NCBI RefSeq assembly: GCF_039822265.1
Contig: NZ_JBAJEX010000001.1
Location: forward strand, 434,001 to 498,000
Source of the DNA: Thiobacter sp. AK1
Lineage (GTDB): Bacteria; Pseudomonadota; Gammaproteobacteria; Burkholderiales; Thiobacteraceae
Direction of reading: 5' to 3'
DNA: 64,000 nt
Part shown: piece by piece, positions 28,815 through 39,141 of the stretch
How positions within the stretch are numbered: position 1 is the stretch's first letter
Layout: each line of letters opens with the position of its first letter
Program-made: the position numbers and the translations under genes
The notes under the pieces: generated by a model
Seen by the model: only the letters and a program-made list of their open reading frames with translations
What the model was told of the DNA's origin: nothing
The model's database searches: none

Positions 28815-30182
28815 TCAAACCGTGCGTGAGTAACGCGGCTGCGCTAGCGGTTGCTTTAGGTAAGCGTCGAAGCACATGGCGATGTTGCGCAGGAAAATGC
28901 GCCCCAGTTCGGTAACCCGGATCATGTCGGAGGTCAACTCCACCAATCCGTCTGCGGCGAGCTTGGACAACTCCTGCAGACTGTCGGCGAAATAGGCATC
29001 GAAGTCGATGCCCCATTGTTCCGCTAGGGCCGACCGATCGAGCGCCAGATCGCACATCAGGGAGAGGATGGCGTCGCGCCGGATGCGGTCATCGCGCGTG
29101 ACACGCACGCCCCGTTCGACGGCAAGCCGCCCCGCCTCGATGCGCGCCTGGTAGTCCACCAAACGCTTGCAATTCTGCACATAGACTTCCTCGGTCTGGC
29201 TGATGGCCGACACGCCGAAGGCATAGATGTCGCAATCCTTGTGCGTGGTATAGCCCTGGAAATTCCGGTGCAGCGTATGCGTTGCCTGCGCCTTCACCAG
29301 CTCATCGCCTGGCCGGGCGAAGTGGTCCATGCCGATATAGACGTAACCGGCCGCCGTGAGCCGCTCCAGCATGAGCTGCTGCAAGCGGATGCGGGTGGGG
29401 AAGTCCGGCAAATCGGCCTCGCTGATGAGTTTCTGGTGCTTTTTGAGCCAAGGCACGTGGGCATAGCTGAACACTGCGAGCCGGTCGGGGCCCATGTCGA
29501 TCACCTTGTCCAAGGTGGCGGCGAAGCTCTCCACGGTTTGGTGCGGCAGGCCCACCATCAGGTCCATGTTGATGCTGGCGAATCCTGCCTCGCGCATCCA
29601 GCCATAGACTTCGCGCACCAGGGCTTCCGGCTGCACGCGATTGACTGCACGCTGCACGCGTTCGTCGAGATCCTGCACCCCCAGGCTTAGGCGGTTGAAC
29701 CCGGCCTCGCGCAGGGCCGTCACGTGGTCCCGCGTGAGCTCGCGCGGATCCACCTCGCAACCGGCCTCTACCTCCTCGGCGAAGCGGAATCGGCTGCGCA
29801 GATGCGCCGCGAGGCGGCGGATGTCGTCGGGGTGCAGATAGGTGGGCGTGCCGCCCCCCCAGTGCAGCTGCTCCACCTGGCGTGTGGGCGAAAGCAGCGT
29901 CGCCACCCGGTCCACTTCCTGCTCCAGCACGTCCAGGTAGCGCGACGCCTTGGCGTAATCATGGGTGGCCACCATGTTGCAGCCGCAGTAGTAACACAGC
30001 GTGTCGCAGAACGGGATGTGAATGTAGAGGGACAGGCCACGGCCGTCGTCGCGGGTGCGGGCGATTTCTTCGCGCCATTCCCTTTCCCCAAACGCCTCCG
30101 TAAAATAGGGCGCCGTCGGATACGAGGTATAGCGGGGCCCGGGCTTGCTGTATTTCTCGAGCAGGGAAGGCGCAATGCGCAT
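28815..30182 (-). CDS. hemN: Oxygen-independent coproporphyrinogen III oxidase HemN
   Basis: Radical-SAM decarboxylase making protoporphyrinogen IX without oxygen. The CxxxCxxC cluster motif is in IPFCDTLCYYCGCN (about residue 52), with the preceding KYSKPGPRYTSYPTAP of true HemN and the WGGGTPTYL, GFNRLSLGVQD and GLPHQT blocks. I choose the ATG at 30182 (455 residues, E. coli 457). The upstream ATG at 30212 lies directly after a TATAAT box, so it is probably not transcribed. The anaerobic enzyme fits the microaerobic cbb3 lifestyle. Confidence 0.94.
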   Translation of the reverse strand: MRIAPSLLEKYSKPGPRYTSYPTAPYFTEAFGEREWREEIARTRDDGRGLSLYIHIPFCDTLCYYCGCNMVATHDYAKASRYLDVLEQEVDRVATLLSPTRQVEQLHWGGGTPTYLHPDDIRRLAAHLRSRFRFAEEVEAGCEVDPRELTRDHVTALREAGFNRLSLGVQDLDERVQRAVNRVQPEALVREVYGWMREAGFASINMDLMVGLPHQTVESFAATLDKVIDMGPDRLAVFSYAHVPWLKKHQKLISEADLPDFPTRIRLQQLMLERLTAAGYVYIGMDHFARPGDELVKAQATHTLHRNFQGYTTHKDCDIYAFGVSAISQTEEVYVQNCKRLVDYQARIEAGRLAVERGVRVTRDDRIRRDAILSLMCDLALDRSALAEQWGIDFDAYFADSLQELSKLAADGLVELTSDMIRVTELGRIFLRNIAMCFDAYLKQPLAQPRYSRTV

Positions 30183-30214
30183 GGTTTCGTTTGCCAAACA
30201 GGATGCCGTCATCC

Positions 30215-30243
30215 ATTATAGCGGAATGGTGAGGGCCGCCCAA
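30215..30243 (-). promoter_or_regulatory. Probable sigma70 promoter of hemN
   Basis: On the minus strand TTGGGC (30243-30238), 17 bases, then a perfect TATAAT (30220-30215). Transcription would begin near 30208, which argues for the hemN start at 30182. It overlaps the start codon of the divergent NTF2-like gene. Confidence 0.6.
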
Positions 30244-30662
30244 TGACCACCCGTTTCCCCTCACCGGAGGACGCCGAGGCCGCTTTCTACCGCGCCTTCG
30301 AACGAAACGATCTGGATGCCATGCTGGCGGTCTGGGATGAAGCGGAAGACGTGATCTGCGTGCATCCCATGGGCAGTCCGCTCAAAGGGGTACGCGCCGT
30401 GGCCCAGAGTTGGCAGGAAATCCTGGGCGCGCAAGTGGCGATGCGTTTCGGTATCGAGCCCATTCAGATCACCCGCCAGCAGGGTCTTGCCATCCACATC
30501 GTCAAGGAACACATCATGGTACCGGATGGCAAGCCGGTGGCGCCCATGAGTGCCACCAACGTCTATCGTGAGACCCCGGCGGGCTGGCGCATGATCCTGC
30601 ACCACGCTTCGCCGGCGCCGGGCGTGCTGTCCGGCCCGCACGTCGGTCGTGCCCTGCACTGA
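30243..30662 (+). CDS. NTF2-like (SnoaL-type) protein
   Basis: A 139-residue cone-fold protein: EAAFYRAFERNDLDAMLAVWDEAEDVICVHPMGSPLKGVRAVAQSW is the typical first half of YybH/SnoaL_3 proteins, and TNVYRETPAGWRMILHHASP the last strands. The family ranges from isomerases to binding proteins; no catalytic assignment is possible. It overlaps the hydrolase gene downstream by one base (TGATG), so the two are co-translated. Confidence 0.8.
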   Translation: MTTRFPSPEDAEAAFYRAFERNDLDAMLAVWDEAEDVICVHPMGSPLKGVRAVAQSWQEILGAQVAMRFGIEPIQITRQQGLAIHIVKEHIMVPDGKPVAPMSATNVYRETPAGWRMILHHASPAPGVLSGPHVGRALH

Positions 30663-31702
30663 TGCCAGGCCACCTCCAACCCTCCACCTATCGCGCCCCA
30701 CGCTGGCTCCCTGGGGGCCATGCCCAGACCCTCTATGCCGCGTTATGGGCGCGGGTGCCCCACATCCCCTACCGTCGCGAACGCTGGATCCTGCCGGACG
30801 GTGATTTCCTCGATCTGGACTGGGTGGATGGCTCTCCGGGAGCGCCGCTGGTGGTGCTCTTCCACGGCCTGGAAGGCAACTCGCGCGGCCACTACGCACG
30901 CGCCCTGATGCAAGCCGTGCGCCGGCGCGGCTGGCGCGGTGTGGTGCCCCATTTCCGCGGCTGCAGCGGTGAGCCCAACCGTCTCGCGCGCGCCTACCAC
31001 TCCGGCGACTCCGCCGAGATCGACCTCATCCTGCGTCGCTTCCGTGCCGAATTTCCTGGGCGGGCACTGTTCGCGGTGGGCGTCTCCCTGGGCGGCAACG
31101 CCCTGCTCAAATGGCTCGGCCAATGGGGAGCGGAATGTTTGTCCATCCTCCACGCCGCCGCGGCCGTTTCGGCACCCATGGATCTCGTGGCCGCGGGGCG
31201 CGCGTTGGATCGCGGTTTCAATCGGCACACCTACGTGCGCCATTTCCTGTCCACCCTGCGCCCCAAGGCCCTGGAGAAGATTGCGCGCCACCGTCTGCCC
31301 GTGAGTCCGCAGGCGATACGGGCCGCCGCCACTCTCTACCGCTTCGATGATTTGTTCACGGCGCCGCTGCACGGTTTCCGCGACGCAATGGATTACTGGC
31401 GCCGGGCATCGAGCAAGCCCTGGCTCAATTCCATTTCCGTGCCCACGCTCATCCTCAACGCGCAAAACGACCCTTTCCTGCCAGCATCGGCCCTGCCTAC
31501 GCCAGAGCAGGTGAGTGCGGCGGTAACCCTGGAATTCCCGGCCGCAGGCGGTCACGCGGGCTTCGTCGCTGGCCCCTTTCCCGGCAACCTCGACTGGCTG
31601 CCGCAGCGGCTCATTGACTACTTCGCGGCTCACCTTGCGCAGCCGACGCTAGCCCCCTTGCCGCCGAATCGTCATAATGCTCCTGCATCTTGTGCAGTCT
31701 GA
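30662..31702 (+). CDS. YheT-type alpha/beta hydrolase
   Basis: A 346-residue alpha/beta hydrolase of the YheT/ABHD1-3 group: LPGGHAQTLYAAL near the N-terminus, VLFHGLEGNSRGHYARAL (oxyanion region), VVPHFRGCSGEPN, nucleophile elbow GVSLGGN, acid residue near LNAQNDPFLP and His in GGHAGFV. It is a putative esterase with unknown substrate. Its stop is 11 bases before the phosphohexomutase start. Confidence 0.9.
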   Translation: MPGHLQPSTYRAPRWLPGGHAQTLYAALWARVPHIPYRRERWILPDGDFLDLDWVDGSPGAPLVVLFHGLEGNSRGHYARALMQAVRRRGWRGVVPHFRGCSGEPNRLARAYHSGDSAEIDLILRRFRAEFPGRALFAVGVSLGGNALLKWLGQWGAECLSILHAAAAVSAPMDLVAAGRALDRGFNRHTYVRHFLSTLRPKALEKIARHRLPVSPQAIRAAATLYRFDDLFTAPLHGFRDAMDYWRRASSKPWLNSISVPTLILNAQNDPFLPASALPTPEQVSAAVTLEFPAAGGHAGFVAGPFPGNLDWLPQRLIDYFAAHLAQPTLAPLPPNRHNAPASCAV

Positions 31703-31713
31703 ACGGAGCCTCC

Positions 31714-33090
31714 ATGCAGAATCTCCCTCCAGAAATCTTCAAGGCCTACGACATCCGCGGCATCGTCGGCAAGACCTTCACGCCGGAAATCGTCGAGGCC
31801 ATCGGCCAGGCCATCGGTTCGGAGGCGCAGGCCCGTGGCCAGCGGGCCATCGTCATTGGCCGGGATGGCCGCCTGTCGGGTCCGGTGCTCAGCGAAGCGC
31901 TGGCGCGCGGCATCCGCAAGGCGGGCATCGACGTCATCGACATTGGCATGGTGGCCACGCCGATGACTTATTTCGCCGCCTTCGAGCTGCGCACCCATTC
32001 CGCCGTGATGGTCACGGGCAGCCACAATCCGCCGGACTACAACGGACTGAAGATGGTATTGGGCGGCGAAACACTGTCCGGCGAGGCGATCCAGGCGCTG
32101 CGCCAGCGGCTGCTCGATGGCGCGCTCAGCCACGGCGAAGGCAGCTATCGGCAGGAGGAGATCGCGCAGCGCTACATCGAGCGCATCGTCTCCGACGTGA
32201 AGCTTGCCCGCCCCATGAAGATCGTCATCGACTGCGGCAACGGCGTGGCCGGCGCCTATGCGCCGCGTCTGTACCGGCGTTTAGGCTGCGCAGTGACGGA
32301 ACTCTACTGCGAGGTGGATGGCACCTTCCCCCATCATCATCCGGATCCCTCGCAGCCAAAAAACCTGCAGGATCTCATCGCCCACCTCAAGGCAGGTGAG
32401 GGAGAAATCGGCTTGGCCTTCGACGGCGACGGTGACCGCCTGGGCGTGGTCACCCGCGATGGCCAGATCATCTACCCCGACCGGCAGCTAATGCTGTTCG
32501 CCGATGACGTGCTGGCCCGCAACCCCGGTGCCAAGATCATTTTCGACGTGAAGTCCACCCGCAAGCTGTTCGATTGGATCCGCGCCCGCGGCGGTGAACC
32601 CATCCTGTGGAAGACTGGCCATTCCTTCATCAAAGCGAAGATGAAGGAAACCGGCGCCCTGCTCGCGGGCGAGATGAGCGGCCACATTTTCTTCAAGGAG
32701 CGCTGGTACGGCTTCGACGATGGCCTGTATGCGGGCTGCCGGCTGCTGGAATACCTATCGCGCCAACCCGACGTGACCGCCACCCTACACAGCCTACCGG
32801 ACACAGTGAATACGCCCGAGCTCAACATCAAGATGGCCGAGGGCGAGCACTATGCGCTGATGGAGAAACTCAAGACCACGGCGCGCTTTCCCACTGCCAA
32901 GGAGATCATCACCCTGGATGGGCTGCGCGTGGAATACGAAGACGGCTTCGGACTCGCGCGGCCTTCCAACACCACGCCGGTGATCGTGCTGCGCTTCGAG
33001 GCAGACAATCCGGCGGCGCTTGAGCGCATCCAAGCAGACTTCCGGCGCGTACTGCGGGAAGCCGCGCCGGATCTGCCGTTGCCTTTCTGA
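31714..33090 (+). CDS. Phosphomannomutase/phosphoglucomutase (AlgC-like)
   Basis: Alpha-D-phosphohexomutase interconverting hexose 1- and 6-phosphates for LPS and exopolysaccharide precursors. The 458-residue product starts MQNLPPEIFKAYDIRGIVG, has the phosphoserine loop TGSHNPPDYNG (Ser about 103), the Mg-binding FDGDGDRLG (about 235) and the sugar-binding GEMSGHIFF. I take the ATG at 31714 behind GGAGCC; an earlier in-frame start overlaps yheT and lacks a site. Bifunctional PMM/PGM specificity is inferred from resemblance to AlgC. Confidence 0.92.
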   Translation: MQNLPPEIFKAYDIRGIVGKTFTPEIVEAIGQAIGSEAQARGQRAIVIGRDGRLSGPVLSEALARGIRKAGIDVIDIGMVATPMTYFAAFELRTHSAVMVTGSHNPPDYNGLKMVLGGETLSGEAIQALRQRLLDGALSHGEGSYRQEEIAQRYIERIVSDVKLARPMKIVIDCGNGVAGAYAPRLYRRLGCAVTELYCEVDGTFPHHHPDPSQPKNLQDLIAHLKAGEGEIGLAFDGDGDRLGVVTRDGQIIYPDRQLMLFADDVLARNPGAKIIFDVKSTRKLFDWIRARGGEPILWKTGHSFIKAKMKETGALLAGEMSGHIFFKERWYGFDDGLYAGCRLLEYLSRQPDVTATLHSLPDTVNTPELNIKMAEGEHYALMEKLKTTARFPTAKEIITLDGLRVEYEDGFGLARPSNTTPVIVLRFEADNPAALERIQADFRRVLREAAPDLPLPF

Positions 33091-33097
33091 AGCAGAC

Positions 33098-33325
33098 TCA
33101 GTCCAGCCCGCCCACCACGTCCGCACGGCGCGCGGCGTAGGCCATGTCCCGCTCCGGCGGCGCCAGATCCACGTCCAGGCTGGCCGCCACCTGGTCGCGC
33201 TGCCGACGGTCGCGCTGCCACCAGTAGGCCCAGTTGCGGCTACGCTCGGTTTCGATCCTGGGATCCTCGCGCAGGGTACGGATGAGAATATCCGCTTCGG
33301 ATTCGTAAGGGTTGGCCTTGCTCAT
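33098..33325 (-). CDS. DUF3460-like small protein
   Basis: A 75-residue soluble protein, YESEADILIRTLREDPRIETERSRNWAYWWQRDR..., with the Y-E-S-D/E start, Pro-x-I/L-E-x-E segment and Trp-rich WAYWW of the betaproteobacterial DUF3460 family. The assignment is by pattern memory and moderate. GGGAGAACC precedes the ATG. It is convergent with the phosphohexomutase gene, seven bases apart. Confidence 0.65.
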   Translation of the reverse strand: MSKANPYESEADILIRTLREDPRIETERSRNWAYWWQRDRRQRDQVAASLDVDLAPPERDMAYAARRADVVGGLD

Positions 33326-33560
33326 GCTGGTTCTCCCTGTGAGGGGCCAACCTTAGCGAAAACTCCGCGCGGCGACAACCGGCCGGGTCAGGCCCGCCAG
33401 GAACGGTTTGGGCGTGTGCCGCACTGGCCAAAGCCCCCCCACAGAGTCTTTCCCCTCAGGCTCGTGGACGGCGCTTTAGCGGCGATCCTCACCGCGCGGC
33501 GTGTCCCGTAGCTTTGCAAATCCCGATAAAATGGCGACCACCTTCATCCCGGACGCCCGC

Positions 33561-34610
33561 ATGTTCTATTGTCTCGCCCGCCCGCTTTTGTTTGCTCTCG
33601 ATCCGGAAACCGCCCATGAACTGACGATTCAGGGCTTAAGTCGCGCTGATGGTCTGCTGAGCTGGGTCATGCCGCAGCGACCCTGTGCAGCGCGCCGGGT
33701 GATGGGTATCGAGTTCCCCAATCCGCTGGGGCTGGCCGCGGGGCTGGACAAAAACGGCGAGGCAATCGCTGGTCTGGCTGCGCTAGGCTTCGGCTTCATC
33801 GAGATCGGTACCGTAACGCCGCGACCGCAGGCGGGCAACCCGCGCCCCCGCCTGTTCCGCATCCCAGAGGCGCAGGCCATCATCAACCGCATGGGTTTCA
33901 ACAACCAGGGCGTGGATGCGCTGATCGAGAACGTCAAGCACGCGCGTTTCCGCGGCGTGCTCGGGATCAACATCGGCAAGAATTTCGACACCCCGATGGA
34001 ACGCGCGGCGGACGATTATCTCCTCTGTCTGCGCAAGGTCTATGCCCACGCCAGCTATGTCACGGTCAACGTTTCCTCCCCCAACACGCGCAACCTGCGC
34101 GAGTTGCAAGAAAGCGAGGCACTCGACGCGCTGCTCATACGCCTGAAAACGGAACAGGCGCGGCTCGCCGATGAACACGGCCGCTACGTGCCGCTGGTGA
34201 TCAAGATCGCGCCGGATCTGACACCAGAACAGCTGGTGGCCATTGCCGACCGCCTGCTCGCCCACCGCATCGACGGCGTGATCGCCACCAACACGACCGT
34301 AAGCCGCGAAGGCGTGTCCCATCTACCCCACGGGCAAGAAAGCGGTGGCCTCTCGGGTGCCCCCCTGCGTGAGAAATCCACTGCGGTGATCCGGGCCCTC
34401 TACGCCCAACTGCAAGACGCCGTGCCCATCATCGGTGTCGGCGGCATCATGAACGGTGCGGACGCGCTGGAAAAGATCGAGGCCGGCGCCAGTTTGGTGC
34501 AGGTCTATACCGGCCTCGTTTATCGTGGACCCGATCTGATCCGCGAAGTGCTGAAAACGCTTTGCGCACCGCCACCCAACCGGAGGCGCGATGACCCATT
34601 CCTCTCGTGA
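33561..34610 (+). CDS. pyrD: Dihydroorotate dehydrogenase (quinone)
   Basis: Class 2 membrane-associated FMN enzyme of pyrimidine synthesis, passing electrons to quinone. The 349-residue protein starts with the amphipathic helix [21 protein letters not shown], then [43 protein letters not shown] (catalytic Ser) and [19 protein letters not shown]. An upstream ATG at 33531 overlaps a GATAAAAT promoter-like box and would add non-family residues, so I prefer 33561. It overlaps kup by 20 bases. Confidence 0.95.
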   Translation: MFYCLARPLLFALDPETAHELTIQGLSRADGLLSWVMPQRPCAARRVMGIEFPNPLGLAAGLDKNGEAIAGLAALGFGFIEIGTVTPRPQAGNPRPRLFRIPEAQAIINRMGFNNQGVDALIENVKHARFRGVLGINIGKNFDTPMERAADDYLLCLRKVYAHASYVTVNVSSPNTRNLRELQESEALDALLIRLKTEQARLADEHGRYVPLVIKIAPDLTPEQLVAIADRLLAHRIDGVIATNTTVSREGVSHLPHGQESGGLSGAPLREKSTAVIRALYAQLQDAVPIIGVGGIMNGADALEKIEAGASLVQVYTGLVYRGPDLIREVLKTLCAPPPNRRRDDPFLS

Positions 34611-36468
34611 AGCCAGCACCGCCAGCCTCGCGCTGGGAGCGATTGGCGTGGTGTTCGGCGACATCGGCACCAGTCCGCTCTACACCATGAAGGAGGTGTT
34701 CGCAGGTCACCATCCCCTGGTGCCCTCCGAAGCGAACGTACTTGGAGTCCTCTCGCTGGTGTTCTGGGCCCTCACCATCGTAGTATCCATCAAGTACGTG
34801 GCCTTCATCATGCGCGCCGATAACAATGGCGAAGGCGGCATCATGGCGCTCATCGCCATGGTGCAGCGGGCCGTGCCAGCGACGACGCGCCTTGGCTGGC
34901 TGCTCGTCGCGCTGGGCATCTTCGGCGCTTCCTTGTTCTACGGCGACAGCATCATCACGCCAGCCATCTCGGTGCTGTCCGCCGTGGAAGGCCTGCAGGT
35001 AGCCACTCCTGCCATGCGCCCCTTGGTGGAACCCATCGCGCTGATCGTGCTCATCTTTTTGTTTGCCATCCAACGCCGTGGCACCCATCACGTGGGACGG
35101 TTTTTCGGGCCTGTCATGGCCCTGTGGTTTATCACGCTGGCCGTGCTGGGTATAGCCAACATCCTGACGGTGCCCAAGGTGCTGACGGCGCTCAATCCCA
35201 TCCATGCCCTGGACTTCTTTGTCCAGCATCAGGGTTACGCCTTTCTCACCCTAGGCGCCGTGGTACTTGCCGTCACGGGCGCCGAGGCCCTCTATGCCGA
35301 CATGGGCCATTTCGGACGGTTTCCCATCCGTCTGGCCTGGTTCGGCCTGGTGCTGCCAGCGCTGCTGCTCAATTATTTCGGCCAGGGGGCGCTGCTCATC
35401 CGCGACCCGGAAGCGATCCGCAATCCCTTCTATCTGCAGGCGCCGGACTGGGCCCTCTATCCCCTGATCGGCCTGGCCACCGCCGCCACCATCATCGCGT
35501 CCCAGGCCGTGATCACGGGTGCCTTTTCCGTCACCCGGCAGGCGATCCAACTGGGCTATCTGCCGCGCATGCAGACCGTGCATACGTCCGAGCACGCCAT
35601 CGGCCAGATCTACATCCCTTTCACCAACTGGGCCATGCTCATTGGCATCGTGGTGCTGGTGCTCATGTTCGGCTCCTCCAGCAACCTGGCCGCGGCCTAT
35701 GGCATTGCGGTTACCGGCACCATGCTGATCGACACCATTCTCGGTTTCGTCGTGGTCATCACTCTCTGGCGCTGGAACCGCTGGCTGGCGGTGGCAGGAC
35801 TGCTGGTCTTCCTTAGCGTGGATGTGGGCTTCTTTGCCGCCACTTCCCTCAAGATCGTGGAGGGTGGCTGGTTCCCGCTGATGGTGGGCGTGATGGTATT
35901 CACCCTGCTATCCACCTGGAAACGGGGACGCCAGCTTTTGCTCAGTCGTCTGCAGTCCGGCGCAATCGCCCTACGGCCATTCATCGAGGGACTGGTGGCC
36001 CATCCGCCGGTGCGGGTGCCGGGCACCGCGGTGTTCCTCACCGCCAGCAAAGATGGCGTGCCCCACGCCCTGCTCCACAACCTGGCGCACAACAAGGTGC
36101 TGCACGAGCGCGTGGTATTTCTCACTGTGACCACGGAAAACCACCCCTACGTGCCGCCCGAAAAACGGGTGGAAATCGAAGATCTGGGCCACGATTTCTA
36201 TCGGCTGGTGATTCACTACGGCTTCAAGGACGAGCCCGACATTCCCGCCGCACTGGCACTCTGTGCGGACAAGGGGCTCAAATTCGAGATGATGGAGACT
36301 TCCTTCTTCCTTTCGCGGGAAACCATCATCGCTACGGCTATGCCCGGCATGGCGCCCTGGCGCGAACAGTTGTTCATCCACATGGCGCGCAACGCGGAAA
36401 GTGCCATGGCGTTTTTCCGCATTCCCACCAACCGTGTGATCGAACTCGGCTCGCAGGTGGAAATTTGA
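34591..36468 (+). CDS. kup: Potassium uptake protein Kup
   Basis: Proton-coupled K+ importer of 625 residues (E. coli 622) with about 12 membrane helices and a cytoplasmic C-terminal domain. Hallmarks: [49 protein letters not shown] and [19 protein letters not shown]. It starts within the last codons of pyrD in another frame, so translation may be coupled. Confidence 0.95.
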   Translation: MTHSSREASTASLALGAIGVVFGDIGTSPLYTMKEVFAGHHPLVPSEANVLGVLSLVFWALTIVVSIKYVAFIMRADNNGEGGIMALIAMVQRAVPATTRLGWLLVALGIFGASLFYGDSIITPAISVLSAVEGLQVATPAMRPLVEPIALIVLIFLFAIQRRGTHHVGRFFGPVMALWFITLAVLGIANILTVPKVLTALNPIHALDFFVQHQGYAFLTLGAVVLAVTGAEALYADMGHFGRFPIRLAWFGLVLPALLLNYFGQGALLIRDPEAIRNPFYLQAPDWALYPLIGLATAATIIASQAVITGAFSVTRQAIQLGYLPRMQTVHTSEHAIGQIYIPFTNWAMLIGIVVLVLMFGSSSNLAAAYGIAVTGTMLIDTILGFVVVITLWRWNRWLAVAGLLVFLSVDVGFFAATSLKIVEGGWFPLMVGVMVFTLLSTWKRGRQLLLSRLQSGAIALRPFIEGLVAHPPVRVPGTAVFLTASKDGVPHALLHNLAHNKVLHERVVFLTVTTENHPYVPPEKRVEIEDLGHDFYRLVIHYGFKDEPDIPAALALCADKGLKFEMMETSFFLSRETIIATAMPGMAPWREQLFIHMARNAESAMAFFRIPTNRVIELGSQVEI

Positions 36469-36731
36469 GCCCGGATGATCCATTAGGGCGCGGCATAGGG
36501 ATGGTTCCAGGCGCGCCTGGGTTGCCTAAGACGCTCGCAGGCCAGGTTACACACCTGGCCGGAAAATCGATCCCAAGCCCGGCCGCATGGGGCCGCCCAC
36601 ACCCGCGTAGGCGCGGGTGGCCTCTCGAAAAACGGTGAAGGATGGCGATTGCTGCGCAGTTCATCGGGCGCGCGCCGGTCTGATGGAGAATCTAGGTTGA
36701 AGGCTGCGAGCCACGGGACAAGGAGCAAGGC
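36469..36731. other. Intergenic region with several hairpins between kup and ald
   Basis: No gene seen. It contains a perfect palindrome CCAGGCGCGCCTGG (36507-36520), GGCCAGGT-TACAC-ACCTGGCC (36540-36560), and CACCCGCG-TAGG-CGCGGGTG (36600-36619). None is followed by a T-run. The first or second may still terminate kup transcription; the third belongs to the CCCGCG/CGCGGG hairpin group seen at 14353-14370. Confidence 0.5.
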
Positions 36732-37844
36732 ATGCGCATCGGTATTCCCAAGGAGATCAAAGACCACGAGTACCGGGTAGGCGCCACACCCGCCGGCGTG
36801 CATGTGCTGGTTGCAGCGGGTCATGAGGTGTGGGTGGAAAGCGGGGCCGGCGAGCACATCGGCTTCAGCGATGAAAAGTACCGCGCCGCCGGCGCCCGCA
36901 TCGCCGCCACGGCGCAGGATGTCTACCGCTGCCCGCTGGTGGTCAAGGTAAAGGAGCCGCAGCCAAGCGAAATCCCCCTCCTGTGGGAAGGCCAGGTGGT
37001 GTTCTGCTATTTCCATCTGGCTGCCTCGCGGGAACTGGCGCAGGCGCTGCTTGCCCGCAAGATCATCGCCATCGCCTACGAGACCGTGACCGATGAGCAG
37101 GGCGCCTTGCCGCTGCTCATTCCCATGTCTGAGATCGCGGGGCGCATCGCGGTGCACGTGGGTGCCAACTGCCTGCACTTGGCCAACGGGGGTAGTGGAG
37201 TGCTACTGGGAGGGGTGCCCGGCGTGTCACCGGGCAAGGTTCTGGTGATCGGCGCCGGCACCGTGGGCACCCAGGCCGCACGCATGGCCCTGGGCCTGGG
37301 CGCGGACGTCACCATCCTGGACGTAAACCTCCCCCGTCTGCGTCACTTGGACGATTTATTCGGGCCACAGCTGAAGACCCGATATTCGGAAGCCCATGCC
37401 ATTGCCGAGCTGGCCACCGAAGCCGATCTGGTAGTGGGTTCCGTGTACATTCCAGGGAAGCGCGCCCCCAAGCTGATCAGCCATGACACGGTGCGGCACA
37501 TGAAACGTGGTTCGGTACTCGTGGATGTCGCGATCGACCAGGGTGGCTGCGCGGAAACCTCGCGCCCCACCACCCACACCCACCCCACCTATATCCATGA
37601 CGGCGTGGTGCACTACTGCGTGGCCAACATGCCAGCCGCTACTGCGCGGACTTCCACCCAGGCATTGACCAACGCCACCCTGCCCTACACCCTGCTGCTT
37701 GCCGCCGATCCCCTGAGTGCGCTCAAGTCGCGCCGCGATCTGCGCGCCGGGCTGCAACTTTACCTGGGACACGTCACCCACCGCGCGGTGGCGGAAGACC
37801 TGGGGCTGCCCTTCACCGAGCCGGAACAAGCCCTCGCCACCTGA
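36732..37844 (+). CDS. ald: Alanine dehydrogenase
   Basis: NAD-dependent interconversion of L-alanine with pyruvate and ammonia. The 370-residue protein begins MRIGIPKEIKDHEYRVGATP and shows VKVKEPQ, AYETV, the AMSEIAG-like MSEIAGR, the NAD fold VIGAGTVGTQAARMALGLGADVTILD, and VDVAIDQGGCAETSRPT with HYCVANMPAATARTST. Length is standard. AGGAG lies upstream. It appears to stand alone ahead of the rnf promoter. Confidence 0.96.
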   Translation: MRIGIPKEIKDHEYRVGATPAGVHVLVAAGHEVWVESGAGEHIGFSDEKYRAAGARIAATAQDVYRCPLVVKVKEPQPSEIPLLWEGQVVFCYFHLAASRELAQALLARKIIAIAYETVTDEQGALPLLIPMSEIAGRIAVHVGANCLHLANGGSGVLLGGVPGVSPGKVLVIGAGTVGTQAARMALGLGADVTILDVNLPRLRHLDDLFGPQLKTRYSEAHAIAELATEADLVVGSVYIPGKRAPKLISHDTVRHMKRGSVLVDVAIDQGGCAETSRPTTHTHPTYIHDGVVHYCVANMPAATARTSTQALTNATLPYTLLLAADPLSALKSRRDLRAGLQLYLGHVTHRAVAEDLGLPFTEPEQALAT

Positions 37845-37881
37845 ACGGCGCATGCGGGCGAAAACCCGCCCCGGCTCAGGG

Positions 37882-37910
37882 TTGCGTGGCCGCACCTAAA
37901 AGCGGATAAT
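37882..37910 (+). promoter_or_regulatory. Probable sigma70 promoter of the rnf operon
   Basis: TTGCGT (37882-37887), a 17-base spacer, then GATAAT (37905-37910), with the expected start near 37917, about 20 bases before the rnfA GTG. Confidence 0.6.
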
Positions 37911-37936
37911 TTGGTCGCTTTTTCGCGGCCGCCATC

Positions 37937-38512
37937 GTGGAAACTTATTTCCTCATCCTCATCAGCACGGTGTTCGTCAACAACATCGTGCTGGTCAAGA
38001 TCCTCGGGCTGTGTCCCTTCATGGGCGTGTCAAAGAAGCTGGAGCCGGCCATCGGCATGGGACTGGCCACCACCTTCGTGCTCACCGTCGCCTCCGGCGC
38101 CAGCTATCTCATCAATGAGTACCTGCTGGGTACCGATCTGTTTTACCTTCGCACGCTCTCCTTCATCGTCGTGATTGCCGCCATCGTGCAGCTGACGGAA
38201 ATGTTTCTGCACAAGATGTTTCCGTTGCTCTACCAGGTGCTGGGCATCTACCTACCGTTGATCACCACCAATTGCGCCGTGCTCGGTATTCCACTGCTCA
38301 ACGTGCAGGAGAAGCATGATTTCGTGGAATCCCTGTTCTTTGGCCTGGGTGGGGCGCTGGGCTTTTCCATGATCCTGATCGTGTTCGGCGCCATGCGCGA
38401 GCGGCTGGAAGGCGCGGATGTCCCCGCACCATTCCGTGGCAGCGCCATCGCCATGGTTACGGCGGGTTTCATGAGTCTGGCCTTCATGGGCTTCGCCGGA
38501 CTGGTCAAATGA
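37937..38512 (+). CDS. rnfA: Rnf electron transport complex subunit A
   Basis: Integral membrane subunit of 191 residues with six helices, part of the Rnf/Rsx complex that couples ferredoxin-NAD electron transfer to ion pumping or drives SoxR reduction. Hallmarks: [20 protein letters not shown] and [13 protein letters not shown], the half-helix motifs holding the membrane iron-sulfur centre shared with RnfE. The start is a GTG giving the canonical [15 protein letters not shown] opening. First gene of rnfABCDGE. Confidence 0.97.
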   Translation: METYFLILISTVFVNNIVLVKILGLCPFMGVSKKLEPAIGMGLATTFVLTVASGASYLINEYLLGTDLFYLRTLSFIVVIAAIVQLTEMFLHKMFPLLYQVLGIYLPLITTNCAVLGIPLLNVQEKHDFVESLFFGLGGALGFSMILIVFGAMRERLEGADVPAPFRGSAIAMVTAGFMSLAFMGFAGLVK

Positions 38513-38588
38513 GCGTGCAAGGCCTGCGTGAAGTGGCCACTGCTCTTTGCTTCGAGCACCGCGGTAGCTGAGATACCGGAGCGAGGCC

Positions 38589-39137
38589 ATGCTTTCTGCG
38601 CTGCTCGTCATGGCTGGCCTCGCAACTGGGCTGGGTCTCGCGTTGGGCTACGTGGCGGTGCGTTTCAGGGTCGAATCCAGTCCGCTAGTGGACAAGATCG
38701 ATGCCATCCTGCCCCAGACCCAGTGCGGCCAGTGCGGCTATCCCGGCTGCCGTCCCTATGCCGAGGCCATCGCCAAGGGCGAGGCAGACATCAATCAGTG
38801 TCCGCCGGGCGGCGAAGAAGGGATCCGCAAGCTGGCGGAGCTATTGGGGGTGGAGCCCAAGCCCTTGAACACCGCCCACGGCGTCGAGAAACCCAAGTCG
38901 GTGGCCGTGATCGACGAAAACTTGTGCATCGGCTGTACCCTGTGCATTCAGGCCTGCCCGGTGGATGCCATCGTCGGCGCCGCCAAGCAGATGCATACCG
39001 TGATCGCCTCCGAATGCACCGGTTGTGAGTTGTGCGTGGCGCCCTGTCCCGTGGATTGCATTCACATGGTGCCCATCCAGGAAGACATTTCCACCTGGAA
39101 GTGGAAATACCCGGTCATTCCCCTCAAGGCCGCCTGA
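38589..39137 (+). CDS. rnfB: Rnf complex iron-sulfur subunit B
   Basis: A 182-residue electron-transfer subunit: N-terminal membrane helix, a four-Cys cluster segment ([17 protein letters not shown]...QCPPGG), and an 8Fe ferredoxin domain ([16 protein letters not shown] and [16 protein letters not shown]). It takes electrons from ferredoxin. It is 76 bases downstream of rnfA and four bases before rnfC. Confidence 0.97.
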   Translation: MLSALLVMAGLATGLGLALGYVAVRFRVESSPLVDKIDAILPQTQCGQCGYPGCRPYAEAIAKGEADINQCPPGGEEGIRKLAELLGVEPKPLNTAHGVEKPKSVAVIDENLCIGCTLCIQACPVDAIVGAAKQMHTVIASECTGCELCVAPCPVDCIHMVPIQEDISTWKWKYPVIPLKAA

Positions 39138-39141
39138 AACC

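Noticed and set aside
30183-30212. Upstream ATG (30212) for hemN
   Set aside because: It directly follows a TATAAT box with a -35 at 17 bp, so transcription should begin downstream of it; the shorter product matches family length.
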